Assembly (NCBI GenBank): GCA_025403435.1
Contig: CM046348.1
Location: 17,211,679-17,275,678, forward strand
DNA: 64,000 nt
Source of the DNA: Artocarpus heterophyllus
Taxonomy: Eukaryota > Streptophyta > Magnoliopsida > Rosales > Moraceae
Direction of reading: 5' to 3'
This document shows positions 1 to 12,539 of the stretch, piece by piece. Position numbers and translations under genes: made by a program. Within the stretch, counting starts at the first letter, position 1, and every line of letters starts with the position of its first letter. Under the pieces are notes generated by a model. The model did not search any database and was not told the DNA's origin. It saw nothing but the letters and a program-made list of their open reading frames with translations.

Positions 1-528
1 TTCCGGCATGCCGACCGAGCAGAAAACCCTCAATCCAGAAAATACAATTTTAATGCAATTTATCAATTTTATTTTCAACAATTCAAAAACATAAAATTAG
101 AGACTCAGGAAATACCTGGAGGCGCCATCATCAATCTTTAAGTTCCGACTTCTCGTTCCGTCTTCTCCGAATAATTATTTAATTACAAAATTCTTACAAA
201 TTAAAAATTAAATAATAATTCCAAGACGGAGATGATAGTCCGCCATCTAATTACATGAAAAACCTAGATACACATTCTAACCTCTAAGGAACCATAACCG
301 GTATTAATTAATTAATAAATAATTAAACAACAATTTAGTCAACCATAATTAATTAATAAACATTCACCATATAATCCATGACAACATATATATTATATAG
401 AAACCTAGAGTGCCATCTCTCTATAAAATTTAATTCAAGCATTGGAGAGATTAAGATCACAAAATTTATGCATATAACATGATCACAAACTTGCAAATTT
501 ATGTAAAAACCTCGGCTCTGATACCAAT
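1..528 (-). mobile_element. 5' internal leader of a Ty1/copia element, running off the window
   Basis: This is the untranslated leader and start of the internal region of a minus-strand copia element. Its PBS and 5' LTR lie immediately to the right (514-526 and 529-2564). The stretch is AT-rich with no convincing coding frame; gag and pol would lie left of position 1. A GCATGCCGA motif at the extreme left recurs inside the LTR. The orientation follows from the PBS lying on the left side of the LTR. Confidence 0.6.
514..526 (-). other. Primer-binding site, initiator tRNA-Met type
   Basis: The minus strand reads TGGTATCAGAGCC, the standard complement of the 3' end of plant initiator tRNA-Met used by most Ty1/copia elements. 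It lies two bases from the LTR terminus at 529. It fixes the element's orientation and shows that 529-2564 is a 5' LTR, not a solo LTR. Confidence 0.88.
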
Positions 529-2564
529 TGTTGGAAACAAAGTGCGCAGCGAAATTTTTTAAAATTTTTCATCAGAGTAATTTCCAAAACACAAGTTTGA
601 CATGTTATATGTATAAATTAAACAGATCTTACTAACCTCAGTATGCCGAAGAACCTCCGCGACCTGTGTAGAGAAGTAACGTTCCAGAAGAGCCTCAACC
701 AACTGGTCTTCTTTGCTATTCTCTATCCACAACCGGAGTGAGTGTGGGCTCACACGTACAGCTCTTCCACCGGTGACTCTCCTTCCAACCAATAGAGAGA
801 ACCCAAAGCTAGTGTTCGTGATTTGTGAACAAAAGCTCTCAGGGAGTTTTCAGATGCTCACTAGAAGAGTATCACTCTTAATCTCTCAAATTGATCTTAG
901 TAAATCATTAGACTCACTCCCTTTTTATACCTATTGGTCCTTGGGGTCAGTCCATATCAGATTAGGTCTCAAAAATCGAAACAGAATCAAGTTCGGATCA
1001 ATATCTGATAAGATACGCGTGAAAAACGCGTAATCTTAACTGTCGCGGTCGGCATGCCGAACTGTGAGATAGGCAGGCCGAACTGGCCAGTTCGGTAGGC
1101 CGAACACGTCATCCAGCATGCCGAACTGCCGAGAAAAAATCTCCGCGAATCTTTTATTTTCCACCCGAGATTCTAAAGGATAAAGTCTCAGTTTTGATTC
1201 AAATAGCCCAATAGAAAAGATATCTGATCAAAACAAACTTTATCAAGATAATCTCTAAGAAAATAAATCAATTCACAATAATTCTACAAGTTTATCTTGT
1301 TCTAATTGTCCAAAATTAAAACAACCGATAAACAGACAAGAATTATCCGAACGCCATAATTCAACAAGTTTATCTTGAACTAATTTCTTACATAATTAAT
1401 TCAACCGATAAACAGACATGAATTATTTGATTCTTATAAATTTTAAACCAATCTGATAAATCCGACATAAGTCACCAATTATTGGAAAAGCACGCCGTGT
1501 CGTTACAGGATTTTGTGAGCTAGCAAAGGGGACCAAAATGGACCTATAAAGTTCAAGCTCATGATAATTATGAAACCCAATATCCCAGATATACATTTCA
1601 CAATTATCAACTCCAACGCTACTCCACTAAAAGCTTGGAGCTGCACTCTCGAACTTTATAGAATTACGAAGCTCGTGTAGCTAAGTCTCCATGACATATC
1701 ATAGTGTATCGCATCCCCATATGATCATCCATAATCGGCTTAAGGACAAGTTCTGTCTTACCTTCCCGATTATTTTTATCTTACGTTCCATTGTCTCACC
1801 ATTAGAAAACTTACCATCCAAAGATAGTATACCATTCGGTTACACCTATGTATCCAAATGGTTGAGCGCTCCAGTTTTCCAATTACAGGACAACGCATAT
1901 AAGAGGATATCATTACTCCTAAAGAGGAGCTATGGATTCCATATCTATGAATAACAAGTCTACGCTACCAAGAGTCATGCCTCCAACGTACCGGCATGCA
2001 TGCCACTATAGAGATGTGGGAGTCACCCATTGGTACATCAAAAGACACAGATCGAGACAACGGGCCCATTATTCATCTCAGGATTAAGATACAATACAAA
2101 TGATTGTCTAAAGTGAATCGATTTGCCAAGACAGAATTATTAATCCAAATCAATTCACTTTATGTCCCGATCCAGCACATCGTCACTTATGACAACGCGC
2201 CAATGTTTCTATTCACGGAGTCCAACTCCGATGGCCAAGACAAACCATCTCCCAAAAGGGATATAGACAACATAACAATCTTTACATGAATAAAGTGCCC
2301 AACTTTATTTCCTCGATTGCGGATCATATATATTTTAGACCATCACCTTAAGAGTCGTGTCTACCGCATAATCATCCCATCATATGCCCAACTCTTAAGG
2401 TTTAGACTGATAGTCTCAGACTACTGTTTGCTTATCATACATTCAACAAATATGAACGTAAAGAGGACAATATTTGGTATATATAAATGAATAAATTCTT
2501 TATTGATAAAAATGTCTCCAAAAACGTATTACATTTTTACTCCTTAGAGCATACATGTCTAACA
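529..2564 (-). mobile_element. 5' LTR of a Ty1/copia element (2.0 kb)
   Basis: The LTR runs from TGTTGGAAAC to ATGTCTAACA, with standard TG...CA ends. It is nearly collinear with the solo LTR at 9257-11267, differing by scattered substitutions and small indels. One indel drops a GCCGAACT repeat unit near 1070. The minus-strand ORF at 559-792 and the plus ORFs at 713-1033 and 1691-1954 also appear in the second copy, but they sit inside LTR sequence and match no protein family I know, so I treat them as chance frames. The five bases after the LTR are TATAT; the partner target site is off-window. Confidence 0.85.
1046..1130. repeat. Degenerate GGCAGGCCGAACT repeats inside the LTR
   Basis: The motif GGCATGCCGAACT or GGCAGGCCGAACT, and variants, occurs about five times within 85 bp, partly in inverted orientation (AGTTCGG). 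The same cluster at about 9773-9830 in the second LTR copy has fewer units. It is a GC-rich island in AT-rich DNA, so it may be a copy-number-variable or regulatory segment of the LTR. Confidence 0.6.
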
Positions 2565-4252
2565 TATATGCCCTAGGTAGAAAATTTATATTGTTAAACT
2601 TTATAACACTTCTATGGGCAGCGGCTATTTCTTGAAATTCTATGATTAAATTAAAATGAATTTTATAAATTGGTTTGCATATTTAAAAAGTAGACATCCT
2701 ATGCTTTCTAACGAGTTATCATAAACCTAAATCGGAGTTGTATTTTATTTTCTATGAATTATTCAATTTTTGGATTAAAAACTTGTAAACATGCCAGTTT
2801 GTTATGGTATACCAGCTGCTAACCTGAACCAAGAACTCATCTTTGCTCACCACCTAATTCTTTAATGTCTTGCAACCTTTTCAATATTATCCTAAGTGAT
2901 TGATGAATCTTGTTAGGGACTAAAACATATAGATTACTTGTTCACATTTTATATTGTGTTAAGACAAAAATTGTTTACTGTGGTATTCAAAAGAGATTTA
3001 CATAAAAGCTTTAATGGCATACTAGTAAGATAGATTTACACATGATTTATTTATGAATGTAGTTGTATGTTGTGCTTTAGTTTTAATTGTCCTTATGCAC
3101 GCCTTAGGATCAAGGGAGTATGGAGCTAACGTTAATTGATTCCAGGATTAAAAGATTGTTGATAAGCTTGAAAGGTAGGGATTCTATTACTCATCTTTTG
3201 TGAGGTTTTTATAGAATTAAAATTGATTGTTTTACCGCAAGATATAAATATATCTATGTTGAACTAATATTATATGAGTATCACATATGAAACTATGACA
3301 TGGACTCGTCTTGTATTGTACGGCGAGGAACATAAAGAATTGACACATGTTATAAATTGAGAAGCATGGTTAAGAAAACTAACTCTATTAATAATGATTA
3401 AATATAAAGAAATGGTGAGACGTGAAGAGGGCGACGGTTACATCCTTGGGCATGAATACCCTAAAAGGTAAAATAGGAGCAAGGTGATGACGCTTGCTTG
3501 GGTTGAAAGTCCCAGAACACACTGTACAGGAATCGACTTGGTGACGACTTGGGGGCTTGATGTCCCCTCACCGGAACACCCTTAGAATGTTTAGAGGGTG
3601 ATCAAGCGCGCCTATTTGGGTTTTCGATGAGTTGAGTGATACTCTATTGAATGTGGGTACCTAGGAATAATGATGAACTATAATATTTGTATATATATAT
3701 ATATGTATGAAACTCGGTAATGATTAACTATGGTATCCACAGAATATGATTATAATAAATCTCATAATCTGGATAATGATAAATATTAACTAACCATGTA
3801 GGTTTTAATGTGGTGATGATAAAAACCTAAAGATGAGTAATGGTTTTCTTTACTGAGCATATTGTTGCTCATTCCCTTATATTTTTATCTTTTTAGGACT
3901 CATTAAGTGTGAAGTGGCTACGAGAAAAATAGTTGAGGAAGCGATGTAGTTATAATACATTGGGACTGCTTCAATTATTAAGAATCTTCTTCATGTTAAT
4001 GTAAGCATCAATTGTTACTTTCTGTGACTATATTAAAATGCGTTGAGGATTAAAATGATGATGACGACAGTTTATATTATTAAATTTAAGGTGCTACATT
4101 AAACTGTGGTTTATTTGTCGTTTATATTTTTATTTTTGATTTAAAAGTTTTCATTTAAGCCCCGGGCAACTTTATTTTTAAGGTTTTACTTTTATTTTTG
4201 ATTTTTATTTTATTGCATTAGAAACTGTTAACCCCCATATAGGGGCGTTACA
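2565..4252 (+). mobile_element. Probable chromovirus-type LTR relic, 3' end at 4252
   Basis: No coding region is visible. The right end, GGGGCGTTACA at 4242-4252, resembles the terminus of the element at 8771 (reverse complement GGGGCGTGACA). The internal text TTACTGAGCATATTGTTGCTCATT is typical of plant Ty3/gypsy chromovirus LTRs. No PBS follows the end, so it is a solo or truncated LTR. Its left boundary could not be placed, and part of 2565-3100 may be other DNA. Confidence 0.45.
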
Positions 4253-6689
4253 GTAAAACACAAGGCTTTAGTGTAATTAACCCATATTTCTTTATTTTAT
4301 TTTATTTTTTTGGGCGGGGGGACGGATGCATGTTATGTTTTGAAGTTCAAGAACATAGGGTTACAAGGGCTATAATTGAGGGTAAGTTTTTGTAATTTAT
4401 CCCTAAAATGGAAAGAAATGTTAGATTTCTTAAACTATTAATTGCAAATGTCAAGTACAGTTTAAAATATTAGTAAATTTTATTTATTAATCTAGTTGTT
4501 CAAATTAAATAATCGTATAGACTAAAATACTCTAATTTAATCTAGACAGAGAGAATAAAGGGGAGAGTAATGACAGATAGAGTGAAAAGAGAAGAGAGAG
4601 AAAAAAAGAGAAAAATCAAATTTGTTGGAGTATTTAAGTTGTGGGTATTTCAGTCTACAAAATTATTTAATTTAAGAGATCTTCCATTTGTTAATATTTT
4701 AAAATATATATGACATTTGTTTCTAATAATTTTATAAAATTTTGATATTTCCCTCGTTCTCCCTATTTATTATTCCTGGCAAGTCACAATATTTCCCCTC
4801 ATTTGTTTCAACTTTAAGCAATAAAAAAAGAGGAAAGGATGTACCTTTATATTCAAAGGCTTAGGTGAATGTTTCAGGCCTAATGGGATAAAGGAAAGAC
4901 TTAGGAAATAACTCTAGCTTAAAACATTAATGTTATTTACTATAGTACAACCATTAATTTAGAGAAGCCCTAAGCTCGTCCAGGTGATTGACTAATTTTT
5001 AGCTTAGCAAGAAGGCTGAAAGAAGACTAGCTGTGGTCTAATACATGAGCATTTGTTGAAAATTGCAAGTGCACAATATTCTAAATTAATATCTCCATCG
5101 CTTTGGCTGCAAGTCCTTTGCACATGCACCTACACCTATTTTTTAAAATGCTTTTAATGGTTCCAAATGCAGTCCCTAATTGAGCCTCCATTTGAAATTA
5201 TTTTTAGAGGCTCCTTTAAGATTTTCATAAATTTACAACTGGCAGAAGTTTTTGGTAAATTTTGCTTTTATTAAAGTTTACTAAAAATGTGCGAAAACAT
5301 TTCTAAAAATTCTAAAAATAAAACTAAACGGGGCCTTAATTTCTTTTTTTGAATTTGGTTTCTTGGTAAGTAAACATACCGTGAAGTTTATATGTGTGTG
5401 TGTATATATATGAAACAAAAAAAGGGATACAAAGACAAGACTATTAAAGAAAAAATAAACTACATGTATTCCTTTTTCTTTCTTTTTTCTGTTTTTTGTT
5501 CTTTTTTGTTTTGTTTGTAGAGAGGCTCTTTCATGTTAAAATCCATCCTTATTCCTTTACAAAAAGAAAGGCCCAATAATGTTAAGTGACGAGGTTAGAA
5601 ATTTTCATCTTGGAGGCTAATTACAACTACAACAAAAGTTTAATCTAAATCAATCGTTAGTATACTACAAATTACTCTCGATAGATTTTAATGTCTTAAA
5701 AGTACTTTTTAATAACCACATTATGAAGGCTATTGGGGCTGTCTTTCTCAACGTACATAAGTAAGATATTATTTATCAACATTCTTTTGCTTAGCCAATT
5801 CTTCATATTCATAATATTAAATACCCTTTTATAATAATAAAAACAATAGGTAGAACGTTACGTTGATATCAGGAGTCGATAAGTTAATATCTGATATACA
5901 TTACTTTCTTGTATGAACCATTTTTTTGTGCAAGATTACGAACAATTTTAATTCCAAGAATTTCTCAGCAAAACAAACACAAGAAATGTAAGTTTCATAT
6001 TGGCATTTACCTTATTAAAATTATTTAACTCTTGCAATCACCTATTGATAATGTTTGAATTTTAATAGAAAATGCAATGAAAAAATGGAACGGTTGAAAA
6101 ATTTTCTCAAAACTTTGTTTATCGGAAATAAGTATATAAGTTTAATTCTTGAAAACATATAGGAGTTTAAGATTCAAATCTTTTGAAGCCTATCAAGGTA
6201 TCCTTGCTTTTTTTTTTGACACCAAAGTCTTCCAAGCCAAGTCTCCACATTAATGGAACAGGAATGAGCGTCAAACTGTAAAGAATGAATTAATCTCACA
6301 CTTTTGTGATCCTGCTATGTATACAACACATGAGATATTATGCCATTTCTTTAAAGAAAATACTCTCAATTTTTCTCTCTGATAACTCAGAATATTTTAT
6401 GTACATAAAAATTGGTATCTCCACTCTTTTTATAACTAAGCAGTTAGTTTTTAGTTTTTAAAAAATAAAACCTACTAACCTCTCTCCACTAAGGGGAGTT
6501 GCATGCCCTCAGCCGAGACGATATGCTCCGTCATGCACACATTGGAAGAAAATGGACTATAAGTCCACGTGACTTCCTTCCAACATTTTTTTAGACAATT
6601 AGGAATTATGCGACACAAAGTTAATTTCGATCGACAGATGCCACCTACTGTGAAACTCTCAGTCTTTCCGCCATGTGGCATAAGAAAAT
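4253..6689. other. AT-rich intergenic DNA, no gene seen
   Basis: Short AT-rich stretches with small TG/TA runs (about 5394-5410) and an A/G-rich tract (4540-4620). No ORF above about 70 codons has recognisable content. Reading frames near 6475-6681 show no family signature. Confidence 0.6.
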
Positions 6690-7690
6690 TTTGACGATTT
6701 AGACCAAAATGCCCTTACCCCTTTCCTCCTTTCTCTCTGGCCTTTGCAACAGATGATACCTTCTCTCTTCTCTCTCTGGATTTTCTCTCCTCTCTCACGT
6801 CCTACTGTAGCCACTGTCACTGACCAGCTCCCACCATGTCGCCCACCTCTGCCCTTTCCCTTGTCATAACGTCACGCCTCTCGTTGGGCCGTCTTTGCCC
6901 TTGTAGCTACAAGATCTGTCAAAGAAGCCTGCACGAACAAAGCCACACACAGATCGAGCTAGAGACCTCCATAGATCTAATTCCATGCTACGGCGATTGC
7001 GTAGAGAAGATCGGCGTCCGCTGAGTGATTTGTATATGAAGCTCGCATCATGACCAAAGAGATTCCGCCACCACACCAGAGATGCTTCCTCCCTCGTCTC
7101 CCTCATACGATCGAACATCCACGCACATGAAGCCTGAAGGTTGGCTTCTTCATAAAATTAGAGATTTCTCCCCTTCGCGGCCGCTATGCAGAAGAGATTT
7201 CTCCCCACCATGACAGATCTAGCTGGGGACGAGTAGAGATCTCTTTCCCATTATGGTTGCTCGGAGGAAATCCCTCCCTACCATAATGATCACCAGATTT
7301 GGCAGGGGACTGCTAGATTTTTTTCTTGATTCTTAGATTTGTTCTCTTTTGGTGCAATTTATTGATTTGGTTGATTTTTTTTGGATATTTGTGACTTGGT
7401 TACAATTTTTTTTTGGTGATTTTTTCTATAATGGCGGCGACGAAGCCACAGAAAATGGCGGTTTCTTGCTAGTTCACGGCGAATAACGATCGCTGTCATA
7501 GCGGATACTGGACGGATACTGGTATCATGGCTGAATACTGGTTGGTATTTTGGTCAGATATCGGTGTCATGGTGGCTCCGGCCAGATTCTGGATACTATA
7601 TGTTAGCCACGACGGATGCTGGATAGGTATCCAGCTGGATAATGGATGGTGACTATGAAGGATACAGCTAGATACCTTAAAGATATATTT
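6690..7690. other. GC-richer non-coding block with pyrimidine tracts and GGATACTGG repeats
   Basis: The left half begins with CT-rich tracts (6720-6800) and is clearly GC-richer than its surroundings. Overlapping ORFs on both strands (6836-7024 plus, 6864-7118 minus) match nothing I recognise. The right half (7500-7680) carries many degenerate GGATACTGG or GAATACTGG copies. It could be gene-derived sequence captured by a DNA transposon, but I could not define terminal inverted repeats. Confidence 0.4.
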
Positions 7691-8050
7691 AGTATTACAA
7701 AATATAGTATAACTAGTATTTTATATAATTTTTTTTGGTGGCATAAATCAATTTAAGTTTTATTTTTGTTGCATATATGTAAAGATTTTTATTTTTTAAA
7801 CTTTGATTTTAAATATAAATCACATTTATTTAAAAAACCAAAATTTTAAATTAAAAATAAATAAATCATATTTATTTAAAAAATCTTACATTTTTAATTT
7901 TTCTTTTGCGTTGATTATAGAGAAATCATCTATGGTAGGCTTAGACATAGCATGGTCTCACCACACCGTGCCCTACAAATTTAAAATAAATTATATTTAA
8001 ATAATTCAATTAATTAAATATAAATTAATTAATTTTAATTTTTGCTCAGT
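7691..8050. other. AT-rich spacer, no feature seen
   Basis: Very AT-rich sequence with runs of T and TTTAAA. The 65-codon plus frame at 7803-8000 is low-complexity Lys/Asn/Ile/Phe text of the kind expected by chance. Confidence 0.5.
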
Positions 8051-8770
8051 TTAAATGTTGCAATATTTGTCACATCATATTATGTGTCACAGAGAACATT
8101 TTTCTTTGTCATATTAATATCTTTAGTGTGAAACAATTTAATTTAGAATTCAATAATCCTAAATTAAATACAATTCATTGCTATGTTGTTCATCCAATAT
8201 AGTATTTATAGAGGTAGCAATAGGGACCTATAGACCTATAATTCAAGCTCTAAAAAATTTTACAATTAATTAAACTCTTTAATTAGTGTGTCAAATTTTT
8301 TAATTTTAGTGTTACTCTATTAAAAACGTGAAACTTTGCTCTTGAAATTATAGTAATAATTACTCAAAGAAAATGTTAAGTAGTCTATTGATGTAATCAT
8401 TACATATATATCAATTCTCAATAAATAGTTCATAATAAGAGTTAGATTCAATTTCCATTTTCCTCTCTTATTACATATTTATCATTGAGTTCTAATGATT
8501 CGTTAATGGACATTTAATTTATAATCTTATCACGAATAAATGCTTTACTGTTTAAGTCTTGAATTATCACTCAAGAGAACTATTATTCTAACTTCGAATA
8601 AGAAGGAATGGACTCTATATTTGTATATTATTATTCCTAGACATTTACTTCATTATGTTTATAAGATGCAAAGTTGTGATCTGTCTTTAGATAAATCTTA
8701 TTATGCAAGTCAAAAAATATAATGTTATAAACAAGAGTATAATAAATACATTGGATTTAGAATATCATAT
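8050..8770 (-). repeat. Ancient relic of the copia LTR family
   Basis: Blocks such as GGGACCTATAGACC, TTCAAGCTC, TTACTCTATTAAAAACGTG and CTCTTGAAATTATA line up in the same order as equivalents at about 1530-1665 of the intact LTR (GGGACCAAAATGGACC, TTCAAGCTC, CTACTCCACTAAAAGC, CTCTCGAACTTTATA). A third relic is at 34.48-34.90 kb. Divergence is high, so this is an old member of the family, cut on the right by the chromovirus LTR at 8771. Confidence 0.5.
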
Positions 8771-9256
8771 TGTCACGCCCCCAAACTGGGGAAGTGACAT
8801 AACGGTTTAATTAAAAATAAAGTTAAAACCCAGGAATTATCTTTTATTTTCAAGAAAATTTTCGTTAAAATATTAAAACAAAATTTGTCATAAAATGGAA
8901 ATAATTTGAGATAAATTTGACATAATGTTATCAAAAGAATTTATTAAATAACCACGAAATTGTAGGAAATCAAAAATCCACCAAATACCATATAGGTCCT
9001 ATCGGACCATACTGTGGGGCATACATAACCCAAACATACAGAAAATTACAACCATCTTGCAGTCCAGCAAAATAAATCATAAAGCATGAATATAGTCTCA
9101 TTATTACACATCTTGACATTGAAACAAGAAATCAACACAACTCGTGTACACCACGAGTGATCCAGGAGCAATCTATTTAGTTGCACACTGCAAACCTCTT
9201 GGGGTGAAAAATAAAATAAAAGTCAAGTGGAAAACTGTGAGAGTAAGGCTCAATAG

Positions 9257-11267
9257 TGTTGGAAACAAAGTGCACAACGGAATTTTAAAAATTTTCGTCA
9301 GAGTATTTTTCAAAACACAAGTTTGACATGTTATATGTATAAATTAAACAGATCTTACTAACCTCAGTGTGCCGAAGAACCTCCGCGACCTGTGTAGAGA
9401 AGTAACGTTCCAGAAGAGTCTCAACCAACTGGTCTTCTTTGCTATTCTCTATCCACAACCGGAGTGAGTGTGGGCTCACACGTACAGCTCTTCCACCGGT
9501 GACTCTCCTTCCAACCAACAGAGAGAACCCAAAGCTAGTGTTCGTGATTTGTGAACAAAAGCTCTCAGGGAGTTTTCAGATGCTCACTCAAAGAGTATCA
9601 CTCTTAATCTCTAAAATTGATCTAAGTAAATCATTAGACTCACTCCTTTTTTATACCTATTGGTCCTAGGGTCAGTCTATATCAGATTAGGTCTCAAAAA
9701 ATCGAAACAGAATCAAGTTCGGATCAATATCTGATAAGATCCGCGTGAAAACGTGTAATCTTGACTGTCGTCGGTCGGCAGGCCGAACTTTCTGATAGGC
9801 AGGCCGAACACGTCATCCGGCAGGCCGAACTGCCAGGAAAAAATCTCCGCGAATCTTTTATTTTCCACCCGAGATTCTAAAGGATAAAGTCTCAGTTTTG
9901 ATTCAAATAGCCCAATAGAAAAGATATCTGATCAAAACAAACTTTATCAAGATAATCTCTAAGAAAATAAATCAATTCACAATAATTCTACAAGTTGATC
10001 TTGTTCTAATTGTCCAAAATTAAAACAACCGATAAACAGACAAGAATTACCCGAACGCAATAATTCAACAAGTTCACATTGAACTAATTTTCTTACATAA
10101 TTAATTCAACCGATAAACAGACATGAATTATTTGATTCTTATAAATTTTAAACCAATCTGATAAATCTGACATAAGTCACCAATTATTGGAAAAGCACGC
10201 CGTGTCGTTACAGGATTTTGTGAGCTAGCAAAGGGGACCAAAATGGACCTATAAAGTTCAAGCTCATGATAATTATGAAACCCAATATCCCAGATATACA
10301 TTTCACAATTATCAACTCCAACGCTACTCCACTAAAAGCTTGGAGCTGCACTCTCGAACTTTATAGAATTACGAAGCTCGTGTAGCTAAGTCTCCATGAC
10401 ATATCATAGTGTATCGCATCCCCATATGATCATCCATAATCGGCTTAAGGACAAATTCTGTCTTACCTTCCTGATTATTTTTATCTTACGTTCCATTGTC
10501 TCACCATTAGAAAACTTACCATCCAAAGATAGTACACCATTCGGTTACACCTATGTATCCAAATGGTTGAGCGCTCCAGTTTTCCAATTACAGGGCAACG
10601 CATATAAGAGGATATCATTACTCCTAAAGAGGAGCTATGGATTTCATATCTATGAATAACAAGTCTACGCTATCAAGAGTCATTCCTCCAACGTACCGGC
10701 ATGCATGCCACTATAGAAATGTGGGAGTCACCCATTGGTACATCAAAAGACACAAGTCGAGACAACGGGCCCATTATTCATCTCAGGATTAAGATACAAT
10801 ACAAATGATTGTCTAAAGTGAATCGATTTGCCAAGACAGAATTATTAATCCAAATCAATTCACTTTATGTCTCGATCCAACACATCGTCACCTTTGACAA
10901 CGTGCCAATGTTTCTATTCATGGAGTCCAACTCCGATGGTCAAGACAAACCATCTCCCAAAAGGGATAAAGACAACATAACAATCTTTACATGAATAAAG
11001 CGCCCAACTTTATTCCCTCGATTGCGGATCATATGTTTTAGACCGTCACCCTAAGAATTGTGTCTTCCGCATAATCATCCCATCATATGCCCAATTCTTA
11101 AGGTTTAGACTGACAGTCTTAGACTACTGTTTGCTTATCATACATTCAACAAATATGAACGTAAAGAGGACAATATTTGGTATATATAAATGAATAAATT
11201 CTTTATTGATAAAAATGTCTCCAAAAACGTATTACATTTTTACTCCTTAGAGCATACATGTCTAACA
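9257..11267 (-). mobile_element. Copia solo LTR with perfect 5-bp target duplication
   Basis: It starts TGTTGGAAAC, ends GTCTAACA, and is the second copy of the 529-2564 LTR. The flanking pentamers are AATAG on the left (9252-9256) and AATAG on the right (11268-11272). No PBS or internal sequence adjoins it, so it is the product of LTR-LTR recombination or an equivalent loss. The small ORFs at 9285-9518, 9439-9669, 10396-10659 and 10809-10994 mirror those in the left copy and are not considered genes. Confidence 0.92.
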
Positions 11268-11337
11268 AATAGGATGTTAAGTTCTAGCATAACATTAAAT
11301 AATAAAGCACAAACGTTACAAAATAAAAAAACAAAAT

Positions 11338-11719
11338 AATTTCATTTAAATTGAGGATTCTTACCATATGCTTCATATGATTTATTTGAAACCATAATTT
11401 GTTAATTACTTAGTGCAAGGCCTAGAGTGAATGCCACTGTAGTGGCTCGATCAGGGTTTTGAGACCTGCTCCCTCGGTTGCCCTCTATATGACCTGAACT
11501 CTACTTGGCATCATACATTTAAGACACAATTTCATTTAAATTGAGGATTCTTACCATATGCTTCATATGATTTATTTGAAACCATAGTTTGTTAATTACT
11601 TAGTGCAAGGCCTGGAATGAATGCCACTATAGTGGCCCGATCGGGGTTTTGAGACCTGCTCCCTTGGTTGTCCTTTACATGACCTGAACTCTACATGGCA
11701 TCATACATTTAAGACACAA
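11338..11719. repeat. Tandem duplication of about 190 bp
   Basis: Two consecutive units (about 11338-11526 and 11527-11719) begin AATTTCATTTAAATTGAGG and end TACATTTAAGACACAA, with few differences between them. The homologous LTR at 13735-13925 holds a single unit, so the duplication arose after insertion or within this LTR lineage. Confidence 0.85.
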
Positions 11720-12539
11720 AAAATAGGGGAATCTTACATCTGTTGGTGTTTGAACACTGTTCAAACTCATCATCTCACTTGGATGTACTTTTTATCAGAA
11801 ATCAAAATCTTATTAGAAATCATTTTCCTTCGCAAACATGTTCAAAACATTTGAAAATATTTTTAAAACATAACTCAATTGTTAAAGCATTTAAGAATAT
11901 AATTTACAGCCAAAACTCTTTAAACATTATGGCTACAAAGAAAAGGTATAAAGTCTTTCCTCAATTTTTAACAATGAAGCACCTCTCTTAACTATGTATT
12001 GAATCGATAAACGTTAGCTCCTCATTGACAGCAACTAACTTTAGGAAAATCCTCATATATCAACAGGCATAATCTAAGGTCAAAGTATAGCTACAATTAG
12101 CCTATAATAAATGGTTTCTTAGTGTGCCTTATGTATTTAAATCCCACATTTGTACTTATGGTAATTAATCATTGTTTAAATACACCATCAATCATTTCTG
12201 AGCGTTATAGTGGGTACAAACATTTAAAATATAATAGAGATACAAAGGGGTTTGGGTTAGTTGAAATAAGGGATTCTAGGGCAATACAACCGCTATTTCT
12301 AAGAGGGAGTTTCTAGTTTCTAAGAATGAGTTTCTCTTGATGTGGCTAAGGTACTTGCAATAATGACAATGAAAGTTATAAACATTGGTTCGACTGCTTT
12401 TAGATAAACTGCTGCTACCATTGTTGGCACAACCACTGTTTTGATCCCTTATCTACTGTTGTCATTGTTAATTATTATTGTTGTTCCTCCGGTTATTTCT
12501 TTGAGGTCTACAAGTGGTCCTCGTCCAGTTTTCATAGTA

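Larger units (their letters stand above)
8771..12315 (-). repeat. 3' LTR of the chromovirus-like element, split by a solo LTR
   Basis: Sequence 8771-9251 aligns with 13195-13680, and 11268-12310 continues the alignment with 13687-14466. The gap between the two blocks is exactly the copia solo LTR plus its target duplication. Similarity stops near 12310, so the distal part seen in the other LTR (14470 onward) is missing here, presumably in the same deletion that removed pol. A 190-bp segment is duplicated in tandem in this copy only. Confidence 0.7.

Noticed and set aside
559..1033. ORFs on both strands in the copia LTR, repeated at 9285-9669
   Set aside because: Their repetition follows from the LTR being duplicated, and the frames lie in R/U5-type sequence with no family resemblance.
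6475..7118. Overlapping ORFs in a GC-richer block, possible gene
   Set aside because: Frames on both strands are equally open, there is no recognisable motif, and the sequence is CT-rich low complexity.
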